Assembly: GCF_032362555.1 (NCBI RefSeq)
Contig: NC_083508.1
Location: 4,059,001-4,123,000 of the forward strand
Source: Amyelois transitella
Taxonomy: Eukaryota > Arthropoda > Insecta > Lepidoptera > Pyralidae
Direction of reading: 5' to 3'
DNA length: 64,000 nucleotides
Part shown: positions 29,301 to 38,435 of the stretch, in pieces
How positions within the stretch are numbered: the first letter of the stretch is position 1
How the letters are laid out: each line of letters starts with the position of its first letter
Made by a program: the position numbers and the translations under genes
Notes under the pieces: model-generated
The model's database searches: none
Told to the model about the DNA's origin: nothing
The model's input: only the letters and a program-made list of their open reading frames with translations

Positions 29301-32300
29301 TCGAAACATGTTATAAATTTATCTGTAGAATCAAACTGTCAAGCACAGCAATATTGCATTTCACAGAACGATGACTGCGTGAATTGCATTTACATTGCAT
29401 ATTGCTCTTTTGAATTCATATTTGCCGTATTAGCAGCACGGTAATTTTAATGCCATGCTATGCCATGCCATGTGGATCCCGGCACCAATACAAAAAAGAA
29501 TAGGATCACTCCATCTCTTTCCCATGGCTGTCGTAAAAGGCGACTAAGGGATAGGCTTATAAACTTGGGATTCTTCTTTTAGGCGATGGGCTAGCAACCT
29601 GACACTATTTGAATCTCAATTCTATCATTATGCCAAATAGCTGAACGTGGCCATTTAGTCTTCAAGACTGTTGGCTCTGTCTACCCCGCATGGGATATAG
29701 ACGTGACCATATGTATGTATGTATGTAATTTTAATAACGAGTAAGTATGTTTATTTCAAATTTCTCTTTCCCAATGTATTTTACTTGAATAACGCAAATA
29801 AATAAATTTGTTGAAGGTTAGAACCAGATAATGAACCGGCCTGTGTGTACCTGTAGTAAAATAACCTCTTACATTATCGTATAATACACAACCAGACAGA
29901 AAAAGCCAATTACGTTCCCTTTACGACAGACGGGACTTTACAGTCGACTGATTCAACCACATGATTTAATTTAATCTCTTAATCTTATTACCGCTGGACA
30001 ATGGCATGAAGATAATCGACCGCTCTTGGAGTCTCGAACTGAGACTCGGAGACTCAAAAGCTCTTGAGTCCCAAAATCGATATTGAAAGAATATCTATTA
30101 GGTATAGGTATTCTTTCAATATCAACAAGTACCTACTATTATTTGAATAAGTGTCTCAGCAAATATTGGTGAACCCTGTGACTTTCTTAATTATACGAAA
30201 ATTTTGTTTCGAAGATAATCTTCTATAGATCCTAGAATTGACTGACTGACATATGAACGTACAGCTTAATCCTAGTAGAGAGATGTGCATTTAGAAAAGT
30301 TCCTGTGAGAACAAAAATGAACAAAATTTTTCATCATATGCAGGCATCTTTGTTTTATTAGGGAATTAATTTGTGTGTTTACTACAAACAACGTAACTTA
30401 TTACAAAAAATAAAATACGTAGGTGCAACATCACTACAAGATCAAAATTTAATTTTGTATATGTATTGTATAGGCATACTTGACTGTAAACTAAGGAATT
30501 ACGAATTTGAAAAAGGCGCTTGTTACGACTCGTACTGCTAAACTAGGTATTCAACTCGGCACTAGTGGAGCGCTGCCGAGAGAAAGTATTCCGAACAATG
30601 AAAGACGAATTTAAGTCATGACGCGACCAAAACACGAAAATGCTTTTTTCGGCGTCCATTTCACATTTACTGACATCGTAAACACAGTGCGGAAACCACT
30701 AATCCTGGAAATTGCTTGTTACTTTTACGACGATTTTAATTTATTACCAATTGGGGATTCGGTTTAGAGCCTCTTAATTGTTTTAACGATAACATATCTA
30801 GCTAGGAACTGATCTCAGATTGTACTATATAGATGACTTGGCCTTTTTTAAAACTAATTGCCTTATATCTAACAGTTTAGTAAATTACATACAGAAGAGC
30901 TACAATTTTGTACGCGCTATATACCTATGCCATTTTCTCCCGTTGCACGTCTCTGTACACACACATCTACATATAATCTCAAAAGAATCAAGTCAGATGC
31001 GAAATTCTAATTTCTACAACTAATAGATAAAAACGTAAATCATAAGTTTATTCCCAGGAGGATGATAAGTTAATCAGTCAGTTTCTCCTTTTTGTGGGGT
31101 TTTGGGTATCTGTTTTATATACGTACGTAGGAAATATGTACCACCATTAGAACTTTACATTTACATACATACAATCATCTATATTCCTTACGGGGTAGAC
31201 AGAGCCAACAATCTTGAGAAGGCTGAAAGGCCACGTTCAGCTGTTTGGCTCAATAATAAAATTGGGATTCAAATACTGACAGGTTGATAGCCCATCGCCT
31301 AACTCTTTTATTAAGTAATAGAGAACTCCATTTGTCGTAACCGTCGTAGAAAACTTCTGGTAGTTCCGTTTTTAAATTTTCAGCATTTAAAAAAATTAAT
31401 TTTTTTATCGATTGATTTATCTTAATATCTATTGATTTAAGCTTCAAAGCTGGGCCTGGTTTTATAAAACTATGTAAATTAATAGAGCGATCAAGTGTTC
31501 AACCTCTTCCTGGTAACGGTACCTTCGTACAACACGTTATTGTATTAACCGTTAACTGAAGGTTATCATTGACTTAAAACGTTTTTGTTGGATCCCATTA
31601 TGAATATAAAAACAATACTTCTAACTGTTTTAAAACGTTCACTTTTACAAACTGGTTCGGCAATCGCCTGAATTGTTCTTATTTTTTGTATTAGGACTAT
31701 TTATTATTCATGCGTTTATTAACATGTACTGTGTATGTATGTACATGTAAATAATAAAACGGAATACATACTTACAAATAATAATAATTTCAAGGTTCTT
31801 TCAGAGCCCTATAAAAAAGGGATGGCAAAAGACCCATGTAGGTTATTACTTAAATCTCAATGTTTCATGATGTAGGTATATAAACTTACAAATATTATAA
31901 AGAGGTAAAGTTCGTAACTTTGATTATTTGTTTGTTTCTAAGGGCTAATATTCCGAGAATCTTCTTAAGATTAGCCCATGAAATTACATCGTTAAAGGTA
32001 CATTTATATCTCCGGGTGTAAACTATGTATTTACTTTGGTAGAAGACTGTCGGGCCGCTAGTTAATTATATAACTAAAAAAATTAAGTAGGTACGATGAT
32101 TAGGTAAATTCTATGAATCATTACTTTTACTCAAGAGGAGAAATCTATTACGGTCATAACTGGCGCTGACATTAAACAGAGCGTCCAACCAACCAACATC
32201 ATCCGTTCCATTAGTATAGATAATTTAGTGTCAGGTGAAGTGAAAATCGTAGTCGGCAGCGCAGGCGCAGCACCGACGCTGACCAAACGAAAACAAAAGA

Positions 32301-34087
32301 AACGACCCGGCATTAACTCTCACTTTTAAATTCCTTAAGGTGTAACTACCTACCTAATAGAAGTTAGGTGTTTTGAATATCAGAATTACGTATGTGCAGT
32401 ACGTGCGACCGAATCTATTCCATCATTAAGCCATCCAGCAAGTGGTCTTTTCGACACTGTTGCTCAGTTATGGTACAACATCCTATGGAGTTGGACTTGT
32501 TATCCTGAGGAAGGAACGATACAGCGAAACGCACCCGGCACATTGGGTTTGGGGCTCCACGGAATAGATTAATTTTACGTGAGCGGAAACTGTGAGACAT
32601 GACATGACGAGACCCCACTCTACGCCTCTACAGATTATCCGCCTATTACAATTATTATTGCGTGATAACAGAAAATTAGAATTCCGGGATACCGGTTTTC
32701 TATCCGCCAGTTTCAAGGTCACAAATTAGATACGTATGTTTATGAGTATTATTTACATGTTTGACAACATTTCGAGGTATTAGGTTGATGTCACTAGCGG
32801 CGTCGACGTGCACCTCATCGATATAAACGAACATGACGTTATTTGCATGTTTATAAACTTGTCTCAATTGCGACCTAGAGTTTGTTACTATAAACACGAA
32901 ATTATTAGTAGCATTCCAAGGAGAGTGCAAAACCAAAGAAATAATCTTCTTTAAGGAACTCAAAAACTCTGAAACATGCTCTTGGCAGCACTCATAGTCC
33001 ATAAGGCATTTATGATGTCCTCTGCTTTTAATTACATGATAACAGTTAGGCCAAAACATCTTCGAGGTTTAAGATAGCACTATGTAAACAAAGGAGGTAT
33101 AGTTCAGCAGACGATTTCATGTTTTTAATCTAGTTCCTTATGACGAGTTTTTCTTCATGGTTATGATGAGGCATTAATAAGGCGTAATTTGTTCAATTAA
33201 TCTCAAATGGCTGCATCACCGTGCGGCGTTATCGCGATGCGCACCTTTTGTAACTGGGACAAACACAGCCATTGCAACATGCGTAAGACACATGTGCAAA
33301 TCATAATGAGGAAATTTGATCTTGAAACAGCATAGTGTTACACTATGATAACAATACAGTATGATAAAAATATAGCCAGCAACATATGATCAATGGATAT
33401 AGGTAGCTTAAGGATAGTTGTCAAGATGATAATGAACTAAATTCATCTAAAGGTTGTCTTATACTTTAAAATCCCGCAGATTTGTAAGTACTTTGTTAAA
33501 ATTGTCCAAGAGTTAAGAACCCTAATGGTCTTGCAAGTGGCTTAAACTTTATTGAAGATAATCGAATTGACTGAGCAAATAGCTAAAGTCAAATCTATCA
33601 ACAATCTAATACAACTTGACTCTGCTGACTTGATGTTTTGAACTCTGCCTTTAATTAGAATTGCTATGAACAATATGATGACAAAATCCAATTAGATAAT
33701 TTAAATGACAACAGCGACTAATAATAAGACAACATGGAATACATAAAATGAATTGTCAATTGCAGTTTGTGTAACTGTATTCAGTTAGCCTCAAATTGAA
33801 TATGTACCTTAAAATTCTGAAAATAAATAGTAATTTCAAAACTACTTACCAGTTCTCGGAGAAATAGGGATGGCAGGTTTTGGTGCACTGTTGGAGCAGA
33901 GCCTCCCAATTTTAGTTGGAGGTTTCAGGCCAGACGGCTTTGGAAGTGATGATGGCCTTGTTGAGTCAGGTTTGGAAGAAGCTGCGGCTGTGCTGGTTGT
34001 TGATAAGTTTTCAGATGATGTTGAAGATGCAGGGGCTGGAGGTGGTGGCGCGGCGTTCGCCGGAGTAAATTCTTGATTTTCACTCAT
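5340..34087 (-). CDS. CLIP-190: CLIP-190 / CLIP-170 family microtubule plus-end linker protein, 5' part of gene
   Basis: Exons on the minus strand, in coding order: 34087-33850, 8507-8448, 8241-8164, 7120-7031, 6387-6235, 6158-5931, 5840-5651, 5559-5340. All have AG/GT junctions and matching phases (1,1,1,1,1,1,2,0), giving 419 residues that run on past the last exon. The N-terminus (1-155) is Ser/Pro/Ala-rich and basic, as usual in this family. Two CAP-Gly domains follow, near residues 165-236 and 293-361, each with the diagnostic GKNDGS motif ([15 protein letters not shown] and [15 protein letters not shown]), then a Ser/Arg-rich linker ([15 protein letters not shown]). CAP-Gly domains bind the C-terminal EEY/F of tubulin and EB proteins. 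The family tracks growing microtubule ends and links them to organelles, cortex and dynein; in Drosophila it also partners myosin VI. The coiled coils and zinc knuckles expected downstream are not seen here. The start ATG at 34087 is the only one in frame with the Pro-rich leader. A donor-like site at about 34,480 may mark a noncoding upstream exon. Identity is firm; the 3' end is missing. Confidence 0.93.
6388..7030. other. CLIP-190 intron, no other feature
   Basis: Lies between the exons ending at 7031 and starting at 6387. A plus-strand open frame of about 100 codons near 6.6-6.9 kb has no domain and no promoter, so it is left uncalled. Confidence 0.7.
7121..8163. other. CLIP-190 intron, no other feature
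   Basis: AT-rich intron between the exons at 8241-8164 and 7120-7031. No repeat or RNA gene recognised. Confidence 0.7.
9001..9110 (-). promoter_or_regulatory. Candidate third 5' exon / promoter of CLIP-190
   Basis: A CpG-rich patch ends, on the minus strand, at a near-ideal donor (GCT|GTAAGTGTC, exon end at 9001). A TCAGTG initiator-like site lies about 70 bp upstream of the donor (near 9,075). No open frame in the phase needed by the next exon (8507) reaches this donor. If real, it would be a 5' UTR exon, with translation starting inside a later exon, for instance at the Met of [12 protein letters not shown]. Weak inference. Confidence 0.3.
9111..10084. other. CLIP-190 intron, nothing recognised
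   Basis: AT-rich. Short open frames on both strands at about 9.83-10.03 kb mirror each other and have no family resemblance. Confidence 0.55.
10085..10768 (-). mobile_element. Non-autonomous Helitron-like element, minus orientation
   Basis: One edge reads ACTAGCGACCCGCCCCGGCT, the complement of the common lepidopteran Helitron-like 3' end (..CTAGT preceded by a GC-rich hairpin). The other edge reads TTTATAATATTAGT, the complement of the usual 5' end (ACTAATATTATAAA). No protein is encoded, so it would need a helicase supplied in trans. The family assignment is from end motifs only. Confidence 0.55.
10769..13537. other. CLIP-190 intron, nothing recognised
   Basis: AT-rich with only chance-length open frames. 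No domain, RNA gene or clear repeat seen. Confidence 0.5.
13538..13810 (+). repeat. SINE-like (ATGT)n-ending repeat, near full length
   Basis: Starts with GCCGCGTGGTTCCCGGCA. It contains the family blocks GGCGATGGGCTAGCAACTTG and TTTTCAAGACTGTTGGCTCT and ends GACGTGATTATATGTATG with extra ATGT units. The copy is diverged, with an internal insertion near 13,680. Confidence 0.75.
14201..14266. repeat. Near-perfect 66-nt hairpin (pre-miRNA-like)
   Basis: The 5' arm starts ATTCCCGTCGCATTGTAA and the 3' arm ends TTACAATGTGACGGGAAT, around a GAGATCTC centre. Only about three mismatches and one bulge interrupt about 30 bp of pairing. It lies in the CLIP-190 intron. The mismatch positions are what a miRNA precursor would show, but no known miRNA seed is recognised. 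Confidence 0.6.
14305..19461. other. CLIP-190 intron between the internal first exon and exon 2
   Basis: AT-rich, without a supported gene. It contains a perfect palindrome at 17,415-17,443 (listed separately) and short GC-richer patches near 16.8 and 18.6 kb that I cannot interpret. Confidence 0.5.
17415..17443. repeat. Perfect 14-bp inverted repeat
   Basis: TTCTTTTCCTTAAA, one central A, then the exact complement. Short and AT-rich; it may form a hairpin. Confidence 0.6.
19462..19492 (-). CDS. CLIP-190: Alternative coding first exon of the CLIP-190 gene
   Basis: Reading the minus strand, an ATG at 19492 opens [10 protein letters not shown] and ends in phase 1 at a strong donor (CTG|GTAAGT), the same phase and donor context as the distal first exon at 33850. 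Spliced to the exon at 8507 it would give [20 protein letters not shown]. It replaces the 79-residue Pro/Ser-rich leader by ten residues. A CpG-rich segment lies just upstream at about 19,600-19,790, fitting an internal promoter. This is inferred from phase, donor strength and context; no transcript was available. Confidence 0.62.
19560..19795 (-). promoter_or_regulatory. CpG-rich candidate promoter for the internal CLIP-190 first exon
   Basis: About 200 bp are much richer in G+C and CpG than the surrounding AT-rich intron. They sit directly upstream (minus strand) of the [10 protein letters not shown] exon. Open frames cross it on the plus strand, but they start and end arbitrarily, so I read it as a promoter, not a gene. 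Confidence 0.45.
19796..21800. other. CLIP-190 intron, nothing recognised
   Basis: AT-rich. Only chance-length open frames on both strands near 20.8-21.1 kb. Confidence 0.5.
21801..23092 (-). mobile_element. 5'-truncated non-LTR retrotransposon (LINE) with target-site duplication
   Basis: The element body spans 21815-23078 and is flanked by an exact 14-bp repeat TTATATTAATACAT at 21801-21814 and 23079-23092, the target-site duplication. The 3' end, on the left, is a run of ATGT units (complement of ACAT) directly against the duplication. Transposition was by target-primed reverse transcription, with loss of the 5' part (endonuclease and start of the RT). Confidence 0.9.
21835..23078 (-). pseudogene. 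Reverse transcriptase C-terminal part of the LINE (5'-truncated ORF)
   Basis: The frame is open for over 400 codons from the truncation point. RT motifs in order: [24 protein letters not shown] (motif A with catalytic Asp), [18 protein letters not shown] (motif B) and [13 protein letters not shown] (motif C, Tyr-Thr-Asp-Asp). The downstream thumb/C-terminal region has [20 protein letters not shown] and [20 protein letters not shown]. The last codons (SAYPSGKEA) run into the (ATGT)n tail. No stop or frameshift is seen in what remains, so the insertion is young. Lacking the endonuclease domain and promoter, it cannot move by itself. The clade is uncertain: short tandem-repeat tails suggest an RTE-like element. 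Confidence 0.85.
23093..26047. other. CLIP-190 intron, nothing recognised
   Basis: AT-rich, with only short open frames lacking family resemblance. Confidence 0.5.
26048..26185. mobile_element. Helitron-like fragment
   Basis: AGCTTTTGTGCGGGGCTTCG is the usual GC-rich terminal hairpin region of lepidopteran Helitron-like elements, followed by typical internal text. The ends are not intact. Confidence 0.35.
26506..26553. repeat. Perfect 23-bp inverted repeat with 2-bp spacer
   Basis: Arms 26506-26528 and 26531-26553 are exact complements (AAAAATTAACGTAATATTG...) around AC. A perfect cruciform-capable palindrome in AT-rich intron; possibly a minimal foldback element. Confidence 0.8.
26554..28374. 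other. CLIP-190 intron, nothing recognised
   Basis: AT-rich; no gene, RNA or clear repeat supported. Confidence 0.5.
28375..28666 (-). repeat. Full-length SINE-like repeat with target-site duplication, minus orientation
   Basis: The body at 28387-28654 is flanked by an exact 12-bp duplication GATTAGTTTTTA (28375-28386 and 28655-28666). Read on the minus strand it starts just before GTGCCGTGTGGTTCCCGAC and ends GACGTGATTATATGTATG. This copy defines the true ends of the family, about 268 bp. Confidence 0.85.
29219..29280. repeat. Imperfect 62-nt hairpin (pre-miRNA-like)
   Basis: The outer stem GAATGTCAAGT pairs with ACTTGACATTC, the middle block ATGCAA with TTGCAT, and the inner block GGTA with TACC around AG, separated by small bulges. 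It lies in the CLIP-190 intron. Either a small-RNA precursor or a foldback relic. Confidence 0.5.
29441..29735 (+). repeat. Full-length SINE-like repeat with target-site duplication
   Basis: The body at 29452-29724 is flanked by an exact 11-bp duplication GTAATTTTAAT (29441-29451 and 29725-29735). It contains GGCGATGGGCTAGCAACCTG and TGTCTACCCCGC and ends GACGTGACCATATGTATG plus ATGT units. The 5' edge carries a short ATGCC duplication. Confidence 0.85.
29736..31162. other. CLIP-190 intron; hairpin at 30,079-30,123, otherwise nothing recognised
   Basis: GATATTGAAAGAATA (30079-30093) and its exact complement (30109-30123) enclose a 15-nt loop. Just before it, GAGTCTC/GAGACTC units alternate around 30,030-30,055. 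No gene seen. Confidence 0.55.
31163..31302 (-). repeat. SINE-like repeat, 3' half only, minus orientation
   Basis: Carries the (ATGT)n tail, the CTGTCTACCCCG block and the TTAGGCGATGGGCTA block. The 5' half is missing. Confidence 0.7.
31890..32062 (+). mobile_element. Short Helitron-like non-autonomous element
   Basis: Begins ACAAATATTATAAAGAGGTAA and ends CGGGCCGCTAGT, the same end pattern as the copy at 49.9-50.1 kb. No coding capacity. Confidence 0.45.
32131..33059 (-). pseudogene. Possible decayed ionotropic-receptor-like gene
   Basis: From 33059 the minus strand is open for 119 codons, with text such as [16 protein letters not shown], resembling the N-terminal region of divergent insect ionotropic receptors. 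After a stop at 32700, another frame gives [20 protein letters not shown], like the pre-ligand-domain 'NLFP...GCPLRV' signature, and a third frame gives [18 protein letters not shown]. The order fits one broken gene with frameshifts and stops. The resemblance is recalled from family patterns and is weak; it could be chance. Confidence 0.3.
33060..33849. other. CLIP-190 intron near exon 1, nothing recognised
   Basis: AT-rich, no supported feature. Confidence 0.6.
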
Positions 34088-35205
34088 TTTTATTCACTTA
34101 ATAAGCACTTCACTTTGTTTATTTTTTTTTCTTTATGAAACCATTATAATACTGAAATTGGGAGATTGATCTTATAAAAATTGCTAGGTACCTACGCGTT
34201 TTTCATCGTTTGACTAATAAACTAAAAATATCGCAAGTTCCCGCGCAGTAGGACGCAAAATCTGGATCACGGCCAATGCGAATCTTAGTAAATAATAACT
34301 TCAAACACATTGAAAATCGTATCTTGTTTTTTAAATAAAATTATATCTGCACGTGTGCTTAATTTGTCGTGTTATATGTGTAATAGAAACAAAACACATC
34401 ACACATAAAAAAATATTTAGACACGAAAAATTAAGAAGATACCATGTTTGAACAATCTAATAAATAGAAAATAACGGCATACCTTCAGGAAATGGAGCAC
34501 AAAAAGTGCTACCCACTAAAGAAAAACTGGTGAGATTTTTACCGCTCGTCACGACCAGCTGAGCTTGACAATAATGTTATCACTATCACTACTATCACAC
34601 TTGCACCATGACTATTTTTGAAAATCCTTGTACACATAAAAGTTTGTAAACTGCAGTCATTTATGTAGCATGAAAGCTAACAACTAGGCACCGAACACGC
34701 AACGAAAAATAATTCGTTATTACAACGCAAAGCAAGCAAATACAATCGCGCTTGTTCTTTCATCTTCAATTTCATCACATTTCAATTTCACAAAACATCG
34801 CATCAAAATTTGCGTTTTGTTCTTAATATTGATAAGCATATGTTTTAAAATTATTCACGGTGCCATTTATTTGTATAAGTAAAAATAATATGTTTTCTAT
34901 TTATTTACTAATTATATAAATAAATTTGTACGTAATTTTAGACTTTTATCTTATTTTGGTGTATTTATTATTCTTTACTTCCAATCTGACGATAAGAAAA
35001 TAAAACGCTTAAATAAAAGTGACAGCGCAGCTCCACAATACGTAAACTCCTTGCTGTCTTGAGATTTATCTGTCAGTGTCATGATATGTCAAATAAAAAA
35101 AAATGGTTAAGTAGTTTAGCTGCATGTTATGTTTGATGGTGAAAAATTATAAAATATTTTTATCATGGTTTTAAAATAATAGCTTGATTTCTAGTTTCTG
35201 AGAAG
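34088..35205. promoter_or_regulatory. Head-to-head upstream region of CLIP-190 and pelota
   Basis: About 1.1 kb separates the CLIP-190 start (minus) from the pelota start (plus). On the minus strand a donor-like CTGAAG|GTATGC near 34,480 could end a noncoding first exon of CLIP-190. No TATA box at a usual distance was identified for either gene, which fits broadly expressed promoters. Confidence 0.45.
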
Positions 35206-38015
35206 ATGAAGCTGGTTTTTAAAAACATCGAGAAAGATGGCTGTGGGTGAGTAACATTAATTTGTTAACAGTTCTTTTTTTGGAGCAGCGGAAACATAAG
35301 GAAAGACACTATCAAAATACTAATTATCTCTTTATTGTTTAGGAGTATTGGGCTTATTCCTGAAGAGCCGGAGGATATGTGGCACGCATACAACCTCATT
35401 GCTGAAGGTGATGCGGTGACGGCATCGACAGTACGTAAAGTACAGACGGAATCTTCCACAGGATCTTCTACGAGTAACAGAGTGAGAACTACACTCACAA
35501 TACGAGTGGAAAACATCGACTTCGATACACAAGCATGCATGTTGCGACTAAAAGGCCGGAACATTGTAGAAAACCAGTATGTTAAGGTAAGACAGTTAGA
35601 TTTGGTTTGGATGGTAAAAGTGGAATAGCTTTTAGATACTTTATTATAAGACTATTACTAAATCTAGGATTGTGGTCAGAACCTATGGTGTAATTAGGAG
35701 AGCTATTGATGTTTAAAACAAATATTCGCATTTGAATAAAAATTCCTTCTTTTCAAACTTCACCAAATCATAATAGAGTCAGTCTATTGAATTGTTCTTT
35801 CCAGATGGGAGCATATCACACTCTGGACTTGGAATTGAATCGAAAATTTACTTTGCAAAAGACACTATGGGATTCAGTAGCATTAGAAAGGGTGGACATG
35901 GCGTGTGATCCAGCTGCTAATGCTGATGTTGCCGCTGTGGTGATGCAAGAGGGCCTGGCACACGTGTGTCTTATCACACCCTCAATGACATTGGTTAGGT
36001 CTAAAATAGACATCACAATACCAAGGAAAAGGAAGGGGTTTGTACAGCAACATGAAAAGGTAAATGTAATATTTTTGATTGACTCCTAAATAATTTGATA
36101 TACATATAGAACCTTTATAATTTTGTTTCTTGTGTTTATCAGTCTCGATGTTTTCTGTGTACATGTGTAAATAAATAAATAATTTGCAGTTTGTTGGAAT
36201 CTCTTTGTGTGATAGAAACTCTGGACTATATTATTTTTTTTTTTATTGGAAGAAGATTTTTTTCAACCAGTTACAGCTATGACATTAGAGAATTAGTGTT
36301 GATCTGTTTATTGTATTTATAAATAAGAACACATATCTTTAACTTATTTAATTTTTCTTTCAGGGTTTGAACAAATTCTATGATGCTGTAATGCAAGGAA
36401 TCCTTAGACATGTAGATTTCAGTATTGTAAAATGTGTGATAATAGCATCTCCTGGGTTTGTCAAAGACCAGTTCTTTGATTATATGATGCAGCAGGCCAT
36501 AAAGACAGATAATAAATTGCTAATGGAAAATAAAGGAAAGTTCCTGTTGGCAAAGGCTTCCTCAGGATTCAAGCATTCTTTAAAAGGTATAATAAAGATA
36601 TTATTATATTGTAATTGGTGCAGAAATTTATACCTTGTAAAAACATCTACTGTAAGTATCAAAGATAAACAAGTCCATTCAATTATTCACCCACAATATC
36701 TTTCTTTGAAATTTTGTAATAAAAAAGTTTTGTTTCAGAGGTCCTTCAAGATCCTGCAGTGATTTCCAAAATCTCCGACACAAAGGCTTCTAGTGAAGTG
36801 AAGTTACTTGAAAGTTTCTACACCATGCTCCAGCTGGAGCCGGCTAAAGCATTCTATGGGAAGAAACATGTTGAACGAGCCAATGAGGCCATGGCTATAG
36901 AGACTCTTATGATATCTGATAAACTTTTCAGGTATATCTATTTGCTATTAATTAATAAAAAATCATCATTATTATCATTAACCATTAAATGGTGGAACCA
37001 CTCCATATCTTTCCCATGGATGTTGTATGTGGCAATTAAGGGCTAACTAAGGCTGAGGCTAACAAACTTGGAATTCTTCTTGTTGGTGATGTGCTAGGTG
37101 CTAGCAACATGTCATAATTTGAATTTCAATGTCATTGATAACCAATCTGATTCCAACAATATGGCTGAACATGTCCTTGTAGTCTCAAGACTGTTGGCTG
37201 TGTCTATCTACATATTTATACTTTTGTAGCTGGTTGAGGTCAGAGTCTTTTCGACTTTTTGCTTTGTATTCCCCAATAAGGGATATGATATGTGTGTACT
37301 AACCATAAATCAACTAGTATAACACTAAGATATTGAATAATAAAACAATTTTTCAGGTGCCAAGATGTACAGCAAAGAAAAGAGTATGTGGCTCTCGTGG
37401 ATTCGGTGCGAGAAAATGGTGGTGATGTTAGGATATTTTCCAGTATGCATGTTTCTGGCGAACGTGAGTATGGCAAAAACAGTTTTATGATATTTAATTA
37501 TATCCAGGCTCTGACTACACTTTTATTAATTCTTACATGATGAACGCGATAAAAATGGCGCGTGTCATGCTACTTCCCCCGTAGCATGACACGCGCGTTA
37601 AAAACCTTTTTTTTTTATTACGGTGTGAAACGAAACAATGCTAGTTTCTCGCGCGATATTAACGGCATCGCGTGTGCCATGCTATGAGGGCGAAATATAA
37701 AAAGACAATGCATGCATAAGTATACATATTTTTTTAATTGCTTATTTATATTAGACAAAAAAAAGAACATTGGAAACCGGAATACTTCTGTCCCATGTGT
37801 ATTTTCCGATTGTTATAAGAATATAGCACTCTTGTATACTTAAATATTTTTAACCCTGAACATGACTAATGTCTGTATACTGAATACTGTCATTGAATTG
37901 ATGAAAAAAACTTGTTTCAGAACTGGATCAGCTTACTGGAATAGCAGCTATTCTCAGATTCCCCATGCCAGAGCTTGAGGACAGCGACGCAGAAGACGAC
38001 AGTGATTCAGACTAA
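35206..38015 (+). CDS. pelo: Pelota (Dom34), ribosome rescue factor
   Basis: Seven exons: 35206-35246, 35343-35586, 35805-36059, 36364-36586, 36739-36931, 37357-37463 and 37921-38015. All junctions are GT/AG and in phase, giving 385 residues, a usual length for the family. Pelota is an eRF1 paralogue; with the GTPase Hbs1 it binds the empty A site of stalled ribosomes and promotes splitting (no-go and non-stop decay). Conserved stretches include [103 protein letters not shown]-like [16 protein letters not shown] and [20 protein letters not shown]. There is no GGQ motif, as expected (no peptide release). The tail is acidic ([12 protein letters not shown]). Poly(A) signals occur at 38202 and 38394. 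Intron 5 carries an old SINE copy and intron 6 a hairpin. In the fly, pelota is needed for germline stem cells and meiosis. Confidence 0.97.
36991..37295 (+). repeat. Old SINE-like copies inside pelota intron 5
   Basis: A degraded family copy (CACTCCATATCTTTCCCATG, then CTAGCAACATGTCA, then CAAGACTGTTGGCTGTGTCT) is followed by a second 3' fragment near 37,240-37,295. Both lie within the intron between exons 36739-36931 and 37357-37463. Confidence 0.6.
37558..37596. repeat. Perfect 16-bp GC-rich inverted repeat in pelota intron 6
   Basis: GCGCGTGTCATGCTAC, loop TTCCCCC, then the exact complement. A related CGCGTGTGCCATGCTA sits about 80 bp further on, suggesting the end structure of a small foldback element. 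Confidence 0.7.
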
Positions 38016-38393
38016 TTAGTTAATAACTTTTATTAAAGAGAACCACTCCTCTTTTTTAATTTCTAGAACCTAAGTGTAACAAAAACTTTCCTAAAACCGC
38101 GTCAAAATCGGTTCAGCGGAACGCAGGATATTCACAGACAAACATGCAGGTCAAAATGAAACTACTTTTTATTTGAAGGCGGTTTAAGCAAATCATAGTA
38201 AAATAAAGATTATGTGTTTCCCAGAACGTTGGTTGCCCATTAAATGTAAATAGTTATGTTAAATATCATATTAAATGAAATGCTATTCCTCTCTATTATT
38301 TTAATTATGTAGTACAAGTATCCATTTCTGCAAGAATAGCTTTAAACTATCTGTTGACCATATTGTTGTACTGTATATATAAATACTTAGACA

Positions 38394-38430
38394 AATAAAA
38401 CATTTTGTTTTCATAAATGCAACATTTATT
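38394..38430. terminator. Facing poly(A) signals of pelota and pescadillo
   Basis: AATAAA on the plus strand at 38394-38399 (distal pelota signal) and AATAAA on the minus strand at 38425-38430, only 6 bases past the pescadillo stop codon. The two 3' ends must meet or overlap here. Confidence 0.6.
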
Positions 38431-38435
38431 TTCAT

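Noticed and set aside
33870..34076. Plus-strand Gly/Ala-rich frame
   Set aside because: Exact antisense of CLIP-190 exon 1.
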